DNA of 64,000 bases from Bacillota bacterium (lineage in GTDB: Bacteria > Bacillota > Clostridia > Oscillospirales > Ruminococcaceae). The notes under the pieces were generated by a model. It saw only the letters and a program-made list of their open reading frames with translations, made no database searches and was not told the DNA's origin. Shown in pieces: positions 17,354-27,030 of this stretch; position 1 is the stretch's first letter; each line of letters opens with the position of its first letter. A program made the translations under genes and the position numbers. The stretch spans positions 60,774 through 124,773 of the forward strand of contig JAEYNX010000016.1 of assembly GCA_023412215.1 (NCBI GenBank), written 5' to 3'.

Positions 17354-20300
17354 TTACTCCCTTAAAACAACGTTTTCCTCCCCTAAAATACGCTTTAGTT
17401 CACCAAGCATTACGGGGTGCGGGGTCGTACACAGCGCGTTAGGCGCCTTGGTAAGCTCTTTATCCTGCGTGAAATACACATAAACCACCGTTGAACCGTT
17501 AAAGTACTCCAGAATATTCTGTACCTTTTTTAGCCGTTCATCCTGCCTGGAGGCAAGCTTTAAAAACAGCCCCTCACGGGTCTTCTTTTCGGGCGCTGAA
17601 ACCGGACGCTCCGAAGCCGTGGTTGCGGCAGCCGCCTGCTCGACAGATTCTATATTTTCGCACACAATCTTCGGTTCTTCCTCCTCACGCAGCGAAACCC
17701 TGCCGGTAATGACCGCGGTTGAGCCCACATTCACCAGCTTTGCCGTATCGGCCAGCAGCTTGGGGAACACAATGGCCTCCAGCGAGGCGGTTGTATCCTC
17801 AATATCAATAAAAGCCATTGTGTCGTTGGATTTTGTAGTTTTCAACTTTTTGGAGGTGACGATGCAGAGCAGCTTGACGATATCCCGGTCTTTAAACCGC
17901 CCGGTTTCCTCCTTTTGGCTCGCGATAATCTCGGCGAGGTTTACCGTGCCAAGCTTCTCGGCGGCATCCTTATAGTCATTGAGCGGGTGCCCTGAAATGA
18001 ACAGCCCGATGGTCTCTTTCTCGTAGCGCAGGAGTTCCCCTAAGGTAAACTCATCGGTCTCCGGCATCTTCGGCTCGCTTTTTGCAATGGGGTTGTTCTG
18101 CGCAAAAAGGTCGATCTGCCCCTCGATCATATCGCGGTTTCGGGAACCGATGGCGGTGAGGATAGACTCGCTGTTAAGCCAAAGCTGCTTGCGCTTGTAG
18201 CCAAGCGAATCAAACGCCCCCGCCTTGATGAGGCTCTCCAGCCCGCGCTTGTTTAAGTCGGAGCCCTGCATCCGCTCGCAGAAGGAATAAAACGAGGTAA
18301 AGGCACCGTTTTTACGCTCGGCAATCAGGTCTCGAATCAGGCCGCGGCCAAGGTTTTTGATAGCTACCAAGCCAAAGCGGATGCTGTCGCCCGAAACGGT
18401 AAACCCCTCGCCGCTTTGGTTGATATCCGGCGGCAGCACCTTGATGTTTAAGCGGGTGCATTCGCCGATGTATTCCACGATTCTATCGGTATTATCGAGT
18501 ACGCTGGTGAGGAGGGCCGCCATGTACTCCTTGGGATAGTGGCACTTTAAGTAGGCGGTTTGATAAGCGACATAGGCATAGGCCGCCGCGTGTGATTTAT
18601 TAAACGCGTAGGACGCAAAGCTGGACATCTCGTTAAAGATATCGTTCGCCACCTCCGCGGGCACGCCGTTATTGACAGCGCCTACACATTCAACACTGCC
18701 GTCCGCCTTCTTAGCGCCGTAGATAAAGTTTTGGCGCTCTTTCTCCATTACGTCCGCTTTTTTCTTGGACATGGCGCGCCGCACCAGGTCGGCTCTACCA
18801 TAGGAGTAGCCTGCCAGCTGACGGCAGATCTGCATAACCTGCTCCTGATATACAATACAGCCGTAGGTAACCTCCAAAATGGGTTTTAACAGCGGCGTTT
18901 TATAGGTAACCATCTCGGGCTGATGCCGATTAGCAATGTATTTGGGGATAGACTCCATCGGCCCGGGCCGGTAGAGGGAGTTCACCGCTATCAAATCCTC
19001 TACGGCCTCGGGTTTCAGGTCTGTCAGTACGCGCTTCATGCCTGCGGATTCAAACTGGAACACCCCTTCCGTCATGCCCTGAGAGAACAGTTTGAACACC
19101 ACAGGGTCATCCATAGGAATCTGTTCAATCGAGAAATCAGGCTTCATACGCCGTATCATCTCTTCACTGTCATGAATCACCGTAAGGTTGCGCAGGCCGA
19201 GAAAGTCCATCTTCAAAAGGCCCAGCTCCTCAAGGGTAGTCATGGTAAACTGGGTGATGATCGAGTCTTCACTTTTTGTAAGCGGCACATAGGAGCTTAC
19301 CGGGTCGCGCGTAATAACCACGCCAGCCGCGTGTGTGGAGGCATGGCGCGGCATGCCCTCCAGCTTGCGCGCCATATCGATGAGCTCACGGATCTTACCG
19401 TCGTTTTCATACAGCGTTTTCAGCTCGGGCATCACGGACAAGGCTTTATCAATTGTCATGTGCAGCTCGGTAGGCACCAGCTTGGCCACCGTATCCACCG
19501 TTTGATAGGCTAGCCCCAGCGCACGCCCGACATCGCGGATAGCTGCCCGCGCCGCCATTGTACCGAAGGTGATTATCTGTGCGACGTGGTCGCTGCCGTA
19601 CTTGGCGATCACGTAATCAATAACCCTTTGCCGCTTTTCATAACAAAAATCGATATCAAAGTCCGGCATGCTGACGCGTTCCGGATTTAAAAAGCGCTCA
19701 AAAAGCAGGTTGTATTTGATCGGGTCGATACCCGTAATACCCATGCAGTAAGCCGCAATACTTCCCGCACCCGAACCACGTCCCGGGCCAACCGGAATAT
19801 CGTTCTTTTTCGCGTAGGCGATAAAATCATGCACAATGAGAAAATAATCGACATAACCCATCTTGATAATAACCGAAATCTCATATTCCAGCCGTTCGGT
19901 TAAAGCGGACGGGGGATTTTCCCCATAATGGCGCACGAGACCTTCATAGCACTTCTCTTTAAAATAGGCAATGTTGTCTTTGCCTTCGGGCGCTTTAAAA
20001 TACGGCAGCTTGGTAACGCCAAACTCGAACGTCACCTCGCAGCGCTCCGCGATTTTTGCGGTATTGGCAACCGCCTCAGGGGCGTAAGAGAAAAGCGAAG
20101 CCATCTCTTCGCCGTCTTTGATGTAAAACTCGTCGGTGGGGAACTCCAGCGTATCATCGTCGTCCACGGTATGTCCCGTTTGAATGCACACCATCACGTG
20201 CTGCATCTTGGAATCTTCCCGCGTTAGGTAATGTGCGTCGTTGGTGGCAACCAGCCCGATGCCCGTCTCCTGTGACAGGCGCAGGATATAAGGGATGATC

Positions 20301-20854
20301 TGCTTTTGTTCCTCAATGCCGTGGTCCTGAATCTCTAAAAAGTAATTCCCCTTGCCAAAGATGCTTGCGTATTCAAGCGCCACCCGCTTGGCTTCTTCAT
20401 ATTCACCGTTGAGCAGCCTGCGCGGGATCTCGCCTGCAAGACAGGCCGAAAGGCAGATAAGCCCCTCACTGTACTGCCTGAGCAATTCCAAGTCCACCCT
20501 CGGGCGGTTGTAAAAGCCGTCAATGAAACCGAGCGAAACCATCTGGATAAGATTCTCGTAGCCTTTGTTGTTTTGGCATAGTAGCACCAGATGATATGGG
20601 CTGGAATCGATCTGATGCACCTTATCAAAGCGTGTTCTGGGGGCAACGTACACCTCACAGCCGATGATGGGCTTAACCCCGTTTTTCTTGGCCTCTTTAT
20701 AAAAATCAACCACGCCGTACATCACGCCGTGGTCGGTTATCGCCACCGAAGACTGCCCCAGCTCTTTTGCACGTTTTACAAGCTGGGGTATTCTGCACGC
20801 GCCATCGAGTAAGCTGTATTCGGTATGCACATGTAGATGGACAAACTCGTTCAT
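17354..20854 (-). CDS. dnaE: DNA polymerase III subunit alpha (DnaE)
   Basis: A C-family replicative/lagging-strand polymerase, 1166 residues from the ATG at 20854. Order: PHP domain (FVHLHVHTEYSLLDGA at the start), palm and fingers with the catalytic acidic motif PDFDIDFCYEKR, tandem helix-hairpin-helix, OB fold. The in-frame extension upstream to 20914 adds 20 residues without homology; the chosen start has GAAGGT upstream and puts the PHP motif at residue 5, as in the family. In Firmicutes this is the DnaE partner of PolC. Confidence 0.97.
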   Translation of the reverse strand: MNEFVHLHVHTEYSLLDGACRIPQLVKRAKELGQSSVAITDHGVMYGVVDFYKEAKKNGVKPIIGCEVYVAPRTRFDKVHQIDSSPYHLVLLCQNNKGYENLIQMVSLGFIDGFYNRPRVDLELLRQYSEGLICLSACLAGEIPRRLLNGEYEEAKRVALEYASIFGKGNYFLEIQDHGIEEQKQIIPYILRLSQETGIGLVATNDAHYLTREDSKMQHVMVCIQTGHTVDDDDTLEFPTDEFYIKDGEEMASLFSYAPEAVANTAKIAERCEVTFEFGVTKLPYFKAPEGKDNIAYFKEKCYEGLVRHYGENPPSALTERLEYEISVIIKMGYVDYFLIVHDFIAYAKKNDIPVGPGRGSGAGSIAAYCMGITGIDPIKYNLLFERFLNPERVSMPDFDIDFCYEKRQRVIDYVIAKYGSDHVAQIITFGTMAARAAIRDVGRALGLAYQTVDTVAKLVPTELHMTIDKALSVMPELKTLYENDGKIRELIDMARKLEGMPRHASTHAAGVVITRDPVSSYVPLTKSEDSIITQFTMTTLEELGLLKMDFLGLRNLTVIHDSEEMIRRMKPDFSIEQIPMDDPVVFKLFSQGMTEGVFQFESAGMKRVLTDLKPEAVEDLIAVNSLYRPGPMESIPKYIANRHQPEMVTYKTPLLKPILEVTYGCIVYQEQVMQICRQLAGYSYGRADLVRRAMSKKKADVMEKERQNFIYGAKKADGSVECVGAVNNGVPAEVANDIFNEMSSFASYAFNKSHAAAYAYVAYQTAYLKCHYPKEYMAALLTSVLDNTDRIVEYIGECTRLNIKVLPPDINQSGEGFTVSGDSIRFGLVAIKNLGRGLIRDLIAERKNGAFTSFYSFCERMQGSDLNKRGLESLIKAGAFDSLGYKRKQLWLNSESILTAIGSRNRDMIEGQIDLFAQNNPIAKSEPKMPETDEFTLGELLRYEKETIGLFISGHPLNDYKDAAEKLGTVNLAEIIASQKEETGRFKDRDIVKLLCIVTSKKLKTTKSNDTMAFIDIEDTTASLEAIVFPKLLADTAKLVNVGSTAVITGRVSLREEEEPKIVCENIESVEQAAAATTASERPVSAPEKKTREGLFLKLASRQDERLKKVQNILEYFNGSTVVYVYFTQDKELTKAPNALCTTPHPVMLGELKRILGEENVVLRE

Positions 20855-20982
20855 TATTCTACCTTCGCCTTTCCGGCTTGACACTGCCGTTTTGCGCAAA
20901 TACCAATATGGCATCTAAAATATAAAAAATATACTACCCGCTAAAGGATTTTCGGCTCCAACAGTGGTATTCTCTTACTCTT

Positions 20983-21954
20983 TTAAGCTTTCTTATGGCT
21001 TTTTAAACTTCTCTGCTCCCTCGCCAAGGTCGAAAGCCTTTTAAGACGATGACTGACACCTGAACGGGAGAGTACCGGGGTAAGCATCTGCCCGAGCTCG
21101 CTTAAGGAGCCTTCGGGGTACTTTAACCGCAGGGCGGCAATCTCCTTTAAATCATCGGGCAGCGATGTAAACCCGGGCGACCGTTTCAAGTATTTAATAT
21201 CGCGAATCTGTGCGGCGGACGCCGTAACGGTCTTTTCAATATTCGCGGTCTCACAGTTGGTTTTGCGGTTAATGTTATTGCGAAGGTCTTTGATGATCTT
21301 GATATCCATCAGTTCAAGGGTAAAGCGCGAGGCGCCCATGTAGGTGATCATGTCCTCGATAACACTGCTGTCCTTCGCATACAGCACATAGCTGCCCTTG
21401 CGCATCGATGTTTTTAAGGTAAACCCGGCATCCTCTATGAGCAGCTGAAGATTCTTGCTGAGGGTAAACCGCTGCACCACGAACTCTAACCGGTATGCCT
21501 TATTGGGGTCGCTGACGTACCCGCACGCCAAAAAGGCTCCGCGGATAAAATAACAGATATCCTCCGGTGACTCGATGTTGGCCATGTTTACTTTGAGCGC
21601 GATTTCACTGAGCGCATGGGAGAAATAGTCCATGACCCGCCGCCGGTCATGCTCGCTTACTACCGACACCGAGAAGGCCTTAGCGGTTCGGCCCGATTCC
21701 CTCAGCTTCGCCTCAACACCGCACAGCTCGCTGAGCAGGCTCTGGTACAGTGACGCAACGCATTCATAATCCGTTTGAATGGCAATACCCGCGGCGTTAA
21801 AGCTGCGAGAAAAAAGCATCAGCCCGTAAAGCAAGGCTCTCTTACCGGCCGGGGGTATCTTGAGCGTCCCGCACAACTCGGCTTTAAGCTTGTACCCGTA
21901 TGTATCTGCCATACCGTAACAAAACCCCGTTTCAACAAAGATAGCGCCTGCCAT
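20983..21954 (-). CDS. whiA: DNA-binding protein WhiA
   Basis: A conserved regulator with a LAGLIDADG-like N-terminal region and a C-terminal helix-turn-helix (SLSELGQMLTPVLSRSGVSHRLKRL region near 270-310). In Bacillus it affects cell division and chromosome segregation; in actinomycetes it controls sporulation. 323 residues, normal length. It follows rapZ by 26 bp. The yvcK gene that usually separates the two is absent. Confidence 0.95.
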   Translation of the reverse strand: MAGAIFVETGFCYGMADTYGYKLKAELCGTLKIPPAGKRALLYGLMLFSRSFNAAGIAIQTDYECVASLYQSLLSELCGVEAKLRESGRTAKAFSVSVVSEHDRRRVMDYFSHALSEIALKVNMANIESPEDICYFIRGAFLACGYVSDPNKAYRLEFVVQRFTLSKNLQLLIEDAGFTLKTSMRKGSYVLYAKDSSVIEDMITYMGASRFTLELMDIKIIKDLRNNINRKTNCETANIEKTVTASAAQIRDIKYLKRSPGFTSLPDDLKEIAALRLKYPEGSLSELGQMLTPVLSRSGVSHRLKRLSTLAREQRSLKSHKKA

Positions 21955-21980
21955 TCACCACCTGGCGACGCAGCCGGCAC

Positions 21981-22844
21981 TTAACGGTCTTTGGTAATGT
22001 CGCGGTGGTTGGCGGTGGCATGTACATTTTTTTCATTGAGATATAGTGAAAGCTCCTGGGCAAACGTTACGGAGCGGTGTTTGCCTCCCGTGCAGCCGAT
22101 GGCCACGACCAGCTGGCTTTTGCCCTCGTTGGTGTAAAGAGGCAGCGTAAAGTCCAGAAAATCCTTGATTTTTTGTAATAACGTCCGCGCTTCCTCAAAG
22201 CCGAGCACAAAGTCGCGCACCTCTTTGTCAAGCCCCGATTTATGCTTTAACTCATCATAATAAAACGGGTTGGGCAGGCAACGGATATCAAACACCAGAT
22301 CGGCTTCACTTGGCAGCCCGTATTTAAACCCGAACGACATACAGTTGACCATGATACCGTTGGATTTTTCGTCCAGAAATATCGCCGAAAGGCGTTCTTT
22401 GAGCTGCGCGGGCGAAAGGATAGAGGTATCGATGGTGTAATCCGCCATGCCCTTAATCTGCTTGAGCATGACACGCTCAACAGCAATCGCGTTTTCCACC
22501 GAGGCGTTATCGCTGTCCACCAAGGGGTGCTTGCGCCTCGTCTCCTTGTAACGCCTTATCAGCACATCGTCGCGGCAATCCAGAAACAGAATCTTGTATT
22601 GATAACCGTTTTTCTTCATCTCCGCCAAGCTGTCCACCAGCCCGCTGAACATATTGCCCCCACGAATATCGGTAACCACCGCTATCTTGTTAATCTTCCC
22701 GTCCGGCTGGGAGCACAGCTCCGCAAACTTAGGAATCAGCATGGGCGGCATGTTGTCGGCACAAAAAAAGCCGATATCCTCCAGCACATTGATGGCTCTT
22801 GTTTTTCCCGCGCCCGAAAGGCCGGTTATAATAACGAGCTGCAT
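21981..22844 (-). CDS. rapZ: RapZ/YvcJ-family nucleotide-binding protein
   Basis: A P-loop protein binding ATP or GTP. In Enterobacteria RapZ delivers GlmZ RNA to RNase E; in Bacillus YvcJ affects competence. Walker A GLSGAGKT at 8-15; the C-terminal half has the RapZ features GCTGGKHRSV and HRDI. 287 residues. It lies in murB-rapZ-whiA with short gaps, a context tied to wall precursor supply in Firmicutes. Confidence 0.95.
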   Translation of the reverse strand: MQLVIITGLSGAGKTRAINVLEDIGFFCADNMPPMLIPKFAELCSQPDGKINKIAVVTDIRGGNMFSGLVDSLAEMKKNGYQYKILFLDCRDDVLIRRYKETRRKHPLVDSDNASVENAIAVERVMLKQIKGMADYTIDTSILSPAQLKERLSAIFLDEKSNGIMVNCMSFGFKYGLPSEADLVFDIRCLPNPFYYDELKHKSGLDKEVRDFVLGFEEARTLLQKIKDFLDFTLPLYTNEGKSQLVVAIGCTGGKHRSVTFAQELSLYLNEKNVHATANHRDITKDR

Positions 22845-22868
22845 TTTACTCCATCCCCTTTAAGCCGC

Positions 22869-23780
22869 TCAGTTGCAGCTGAAAAAACGTATCTCACATT
22901 CTAGGGTTACCCCGGTCTGCCGAAAAACTTCCTCCTTAATAACATCGATCAGCTTCATCACATCATCACAGGTTGCAGCACCGGTATTGATGACGAAGCC
23001 GGAATGCTTCGTGCTCACCATCGCACCGCCTACCGCCCGCCCTTTAAGCCCGCACTGCTCAATCAGTGCCCCGGCAAAATGCCCTTCCGGGCGCTTAAAG
23101 GTACTGCCCGCGCTGCCAAACTCCAGCGGCTGCTTGGCTTTTCGCCGGCTGAGCAGCTCATCCATGCAGGCTTTAATTTCATCCTGCGGCGCGGGCTTTA
23201 ACCGCACCTTTAGGCTTGTAATGCAGTAGTTTTTACCGCTATACACACTTTTTCGGTAACCAAGCTCGAGCTCCTGCCCATTGAATGATCCAATCGTGCC
23301 CTGCTTGTCGATATGGCTGCAGGAGAGCAGCACGTCGTGCATCTCGCCGCCATAGGCACCCGCATTCATGTAGGCGGCGCCCCCCGCGCTGCCGGGGATG
23401 CCCCATGCAAACTCCAGCCCCGAAAGGCCTTCGCGGTACGCCGTGTAGCAAAGCTGTGCAAGCGGGGTCCCCGCCTTGCACTTAAGCGTATCTCCGCTGC
23501 GTGCAACACCCGAAAAACGGTGGCCGATGTGCAGAACTGCGCCGCGGATACCGCAATCCCCCACCAAAATATTGGAGCCTTTGCCCAGAACGCAATACGA
23601 GATTTCATGTGTTTGAAAATAAGTAAGCAGCGAGGCGATCTGACCCTCGTCGTTCGGCGAGATAAAGATATCGGCAGGCCCGCCGATTTTAAAGGTAGAA
23701 TGGCGCGACATCGGCTCGTCGGTTATCGCATGGCAATTAATTGTGTCGCAAAAGCTTTTGAGCATGCTAATCGAATCCAT
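22869..23780 (-). CDS. murB: UDP-N-acetylenolpyruvoylglucosamine reductase
   Basis: An FAD enzyme that reduces UDP-GlcNAc-enolpyruvate with NADPH to UDP-MurNAc in peptidoglycan synthesis. 303 residues from the ATG at 23780 (GAGGGTGAT upstream); an in-frame extension to 23822 is not supported. FAD-binding GKGSNILVGDCGIRG and GIPGSAGGAAYMNAGAYGGE stretches and the late STFKRP and HSGFVIN motifs identify a type II MurB. Confidence 0.96.
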   Translation of the reverse strand: MDSISMLKSFCDTINCHAITDEPMSRHSTFKIGGPADIFISPNDEGQIASLLTYFQTHEISYCVLGKGSNILVGDCGIRGAVLHIGHRFSGVARSGDTLKCKAGTPLAQLCYTAYREGLSGLEFAWGIPGSAGGAAYMNAGAYGGEMHDVLLSCSHIDKQGTIGSFNGQELELGYRKSVYSGKNYCITSLKVRLKPAPQDEIKACMDELLSRRKAKQPLEFGSAGSTFKRPEGHFAGALIEQCGLKGRAVGGAMVSTKHSGFVINTGAATCDDVMKLIDVIKEEVFRQTGVTLECEIRFFSCN

Positions 23781-23824
23781 CAGGCAATCACCCTCAATTT
23801 CATTTGCACCATTATAAAACAAAT

Positions 23825-24784
23825 TTATGCGTAAAGATTGCCTAAAAATGCTGCTCCTATAATTCCCGCATCGTTACCGAGCTGCGCGATGCAAAGCTCC
23901 GTGCTCTTTTGGGCATATTTAGAAAACACCTCGCGTTTAACCTGCTCACGCAAGGGCCTTAACAGGGCCTCGCCTTCTTTTGAGATACCGCCGCCCAAAA
24001 ACAGAATCTCCGGCTGAAAGATGTTTACCATATTTACAATCCCGCAGCCGAGGTAGCTAACATAGGTATCGACAATCTCCTGGCCGCCCTCAACGCCTGC
24101 CCGCATTGCCTGAAATGCCGTGCGACCATTCACCTTGGTGATGTCGCCTTCTAGCATTTTGAGGATTTCACTATCAGGGTGCTTTATAAGGTAATCTTTG
24201 GTTATCCCGATAAGACCGGACGCGGAGGAGTATGCTTCAAAGCAGCCCTTTCTGCCGCAGGTGCACAGCTTGCCGTCGTATACTATAACAGTATGCCCAA
24301 GTTCGGCACCCGCAAAGTTAAAGCCGGAATAAATCTTTCCGTCAATAATGACCCCGCCGCCTACGCCCGTACCGAGCGTAATGCCGATTACATTGCGGTG
24401 GCCTTTGGCCGCGCCTGCAAGCGCCTCACCGTAAACCGCGGCATTTGCGTCGTTTTCCATGTAGGCCATTTTGCCCAGCCGCTCTTCTATCAACCGTATC
24501 ATGGGTACGTGATGAAATTGTAGATTATTCGAATATTCTATCTCCTGCGTTTCCTGATTGACGGTTCCCGGTGTGCCGATACCCACCCATTCCACCTGGC
24601 TGATGTCTACACCGGCATCTTGCAATGCCATGCCGGCAGCGGTCGCCATATCATCCGCAACCAGTTCCGCAGCACGGGGAGGAGCTGTTTTCAGCTTGCC
24701 CCTGCCGACAATATGATAGCATTCGTCCACTACTCCAACCGCGATATTGGTGCCGCCGAGATCAATGCCTACATAGTACTTCAT
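23825..24784 (-). CDS. glk: ROK-family glucokinase
   Basis: Phosphorylates glucose with ATP. 319 residues: N-terminal phosphate loop GIDLGGTNIAVG, ROK signature and zinc motif CTCGRKGCFEAYSS (about 172-185), and catalytic Asp in ENDANAAV. It lies next to hprK and a PHP phosphatase, consistent with central sugar metabolism. Related N-acetylmannosamine kinases share the fold, but the sequence is of the Firmicute glucokinase type. Confidence 0.9.
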   Translation of the reverse strand: MKYYVGIDLGGTNIAVGVVDECYHIVGRGKLKTAPPRAAELVADDMATAAGMALQDAGVDISQVEWVGIGTPGTVNQETQEIEYSNNLQFHHVPMIRLIEERLGKMAYMENDANAAVYGEALAGAAKGHRNVIGITLGTGVGGGVIIDGKIYSGFNFAGAELGHTVIVYDGKLCTCGRKGCFEAYSSASGLIGITKDYLIKHPDSEILKMLEGDITKVNGRTAFQAMRAGVEGGQEIVDTYVSYLGCGIVNMVNIFQPEILFLGGGISKEGEALLRPLREQVKREVFSKYAQKSTELCIAQLGNDAGIIGAAFLGNLYA

Positions 24785-24822
24785 AGTTCTTCCATCTTTC
24801 TACAAAGTATTTATTGCAAGAA

Positions 24823-25560
24823 TTATTCTACAGTTATACCGCAATATCTCTCAAGCGCCTCATAAAACCGCTCTTTATCTATATTCAAGACCAGTTCTTC
24901 GGGGTAGTCTATCTCATCGAGCAGTTCAAGTGACGGCTGCACCCGGCCAATTTCTAGGGCAAAATGCGCGTCGGCGCTTACCACCACGGGAACCTCATAC
25001 TTTTTGCACAGCCGCGCAATCTCGGCGCAGTTCTTTGAGGCGCCCTTTCTCACCTTAAAGGAATGGGCGTTAATCTCAACAATCTTATCGTATTCCTTAA
25101 ATGCCTTTATCCCCTGCTCATAATCAAAGCGAAAGGCCTCGGTACCGCAGTGCCCGATTACCTTGACATGCGGGTTCTGGGCCGCTCCGATGTAAGCCTT
25201 GGTGTAGTCAGCTATCGTCGCGTTCTCCCCAAGCGGGTAGTGAAACGAGGCGATTACCCACTCCAGACGTTTGAGCGTATTCTCGGTTAGATCAAGCCCG
25301 CCTTCCGGTGTGACAATATCCGCCTCCGCGCCGCGCAGGATGAGCATATCCTCTATCACGCGGTCGAGGCTGATGAGATTATCGAAGAACCAGAAGTAAG
25401 GCCCGTCCGGCATCTGTGGGCAGTGCTCGGTGATGGCGAGGGCGCTCATACCGTAGCGCTTGGCGTACTGTATGTTCTCAAGCAGGGTGCTGTAGGCGTG
25501 GTTGGATGCCACGGTGTGGCAGTGGGTTTCAGCGATGGATTTTGCGTCTTTAAGTTTCAA
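24823..25560 (-). CDS. PHP-domain phosphatase (YcdX-like)
   Basis: A metal-dependent phosphoesterase of the PHP superfamily. ETHCHTVASNHA gives the first metal-binding His pair, ITEHCPQ and the late SADAH the others. 245 residues from a TTG start at 25560, preceded by GGAGG at 7 nt; the ATG at 25605 would lie ahead of this ribosome site, so I reject it. Related proteins include histidinol-phosphatase-like and YcdX enzymes; the substrate is unknown. It sits between hprK and glucokinase. Confidence 0.85.
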   Translation of the reverse strand: MKLKDAKSIAETHCHTVASNHAYSTLLENIQYAKRYGMSALAITEHCPQMPDGPYFWFFDNLISLDRVIEDMLILRGAEADIVTPEGGLDLTENTLKRLEWVIASFHYPLGENATIADYTKAYIGAAQNPHVKVIGHCGTEAFRFDYEQGIKAFKEYDKIVEINAHSFKVRKGASKNCAEIARLCKKYEVPVVVSADAHFALEIGRVQPSLELLDEIDYPEELVLNIDKERFYEALERYCGITVE

Positions 25561-25594
25561 ACTGGTGCCTCCAAAGGATATTATAGGGGAATGA

Positions 25595-26569
25595 TTAATA
25601 AGCATTCCAATCGGTATCGGCGCTGGAATTATCCGAGGGCGCCATGCCCAGCTTCTCGAGCAGCTCTTTTGCCGCGTTATAGCCCATCTTCTTCTGGCGG
25701 TTATTCATTGCCGCCACCTCGATGATAATGGCTAGGTTGCGTCCCGGCTTTACAGGGATGGTGAGCGAGGGCAGCTCGATGCCTAAAATCTCGGTAAACT
25801 CGTTGTCCATGCCCATGCGGTCGTAAACCTTGTTCTGGTCCCACAGCTCGAGCTGGATGATCATATCCACCTTTTCAGTCACCTTTACCGAGCCCATACC
25901 GAAGATGCGCCGGGCGTTGATGATACCAATGCCGCGAAGCTCCAAAAAGTGGCGGATGTTTTCGGGCGCGGTACCCACCAGCGTTTTGTTGGATACCTTT
26001 CTCAGCTCCACCGCGTCGTCGGCAATCAGGCGGTGGCCGCGCTTCACAAGTTCGATAGCTGTTTCGCTTTTACCGACGCCGCTTTCACCCAAAAGCAGAA
26101 TACCTTCGCCGTAAACCTCTACCAATACGCCATGGCGCGTGATTCTGGGCGCCAGCTCCACATTGAGCTTGGAGATAAGCCCGGATAAGAACGAAGAGGT
26201 AGACTCGCTGGTTCTTAGCACCGGCACGGTATATTCCTTCGCAAAGTCATACATCTCCGGGAAGATATCCAAGCCTCTAGCCACGATTACCGTGGCTGGT
26301 TTCTCAGAGAAGAATTTCTTTAAGCTCTCCCTTCTGGCGTCCTCGGGGAGGGTTGAAAGGTAGGCACACTCCGCCTTACCCATTATCTGAATGCGCTGAC
26401 TGTCAAAAAACTCGTGAAAGCCTGTAAAATACAGCCCGGGGCGGTTAACCTCGCTGCTGGATATCAAGATTTGGGAGGGCTCCACGGGAAGATAGATGGT
26501 TTCCAGCTTGAATTCATCTATCAGCTTTATCAGCGCAACCGTAAATATCGTCGACATCTTGTCCACCAC
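25595..26569 (-). CDS. hprK: HPr kinase/phosphorylase
   Basis: A bifunctional sensor that phosphorylates HPr on Ser46 and reverses it, driving CcpA carbon catabolite repression. 324 residues: N-terminal domain, catalytic H146 in RHGVLVEVYG, P-loop GESGVGKS (161-168), then the family signature around 230-245. The start is either GTG at 26569 (GGAGA 4-5 nt upstream) or ATG at 26557. It begins the hprK-PHP-glk-murB-rapZ-whiA run. Confidence 0.96.
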   Translation of the reverse strand: MVDKMSTIFTVALIKLIDEFKLETIYLPVEPSQILISSSEVNRPGLYFTGFHEFFDSQRIQIMGKAECAYLSTLPEDARRESLKKFFSEKPATVIVARGLDIFPEMYDFAKEYTVPVLRTSESTSSFLSGLISKLNVELAPRITRHGVLVEVYGEGILLLGESGVGKSETAIELVKRGHRLIADDAVELRKVSNKTLVGTAPENIRHFLELRGIGIINARRIFGMGSVKVTEKVDMIIQLELWDQNKVYDRMGMDNEFTEILGIELPSLTIPVKPGRNLAIIIEVAAMNNRQKKMGYNAAKELLEKLGMAPSDNSSADTDWNAY

Positions 26570-26822
26570 TTCTCCGACAGATCAAATAGAGTGAATTGCT
26601 GCAAAAACCGCTGTCGACCGGTTAAAGCAAGAAATGAATCATGAAGATAACTTTTTTGCGGAAGCGATACGCCAAAGTATCGTTTAAAACCGCAGGCAAC
26701 CACGCACATTTTACCTAAAAGCACAAATACTATTCTATAATTATAACGTAAGCGTACCATTCTTTCAAATAATTTTTTAGAAAAAGCATGAATTCTATCT
26801 AAACTACACAGGATTAAATGTG

Positions 26823-26851
26823 CTGAAAAATTAACATAAATATGTTATAAT
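26823..26851 (+). promoter_or_regulatory. Probable promoter of the GT4 glycosyltransferase gene
   Basis: CTGAAA (26823-26828), 17 bp, TATAAT (26846-26851) with an extended -10 TGT. It faces the glycosyltransferase gene and lies upstream of the repeat element. Between the hprK start (26569) and this promoter I see no gene. Confidence 0.5.
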
Positions 26852-26879
26852 CATTATTGCATTGTTTATAGGCGTTGTA

Positions 26880-26976
26880 ATACTAATTTCAATAAGAATA
26901 TTCCGCAAAAATTCTTCACAAAAGGCATAAATGGCCTTTGCTTAAATTTTCCTATATTTCTAATTGAAATAAGTAT
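26880..26976 (+). repeat. MITE-like inverted-repeat element, copy A
   Basis: 97 bp bounded by imperfect terminal inverted repeats (ATACTAATTTCAATAAGAA at the left; the right end reads ATACTTATTTCAATTAGAA on the other strand). The core, with GGCATAAATGGCC, is shared with copy B. It lies in the leader between the promoter and the ribosome site of the glycosyltransferase gene. No coding capacity. Confidence 0.8.
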
Positions 26977-27030
26977 AAACAAAAGATTAAGCCCTTTAAG
27001 AATCACGATTAACATGAAGGAGCGTAACCA

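Noticed and set aside
26530..26760. 76-codon minus-strand ORF upstream of hprK
   Set aside because: No family resemblance, no ribosome site, and it overlaps the hprK start in another frame.
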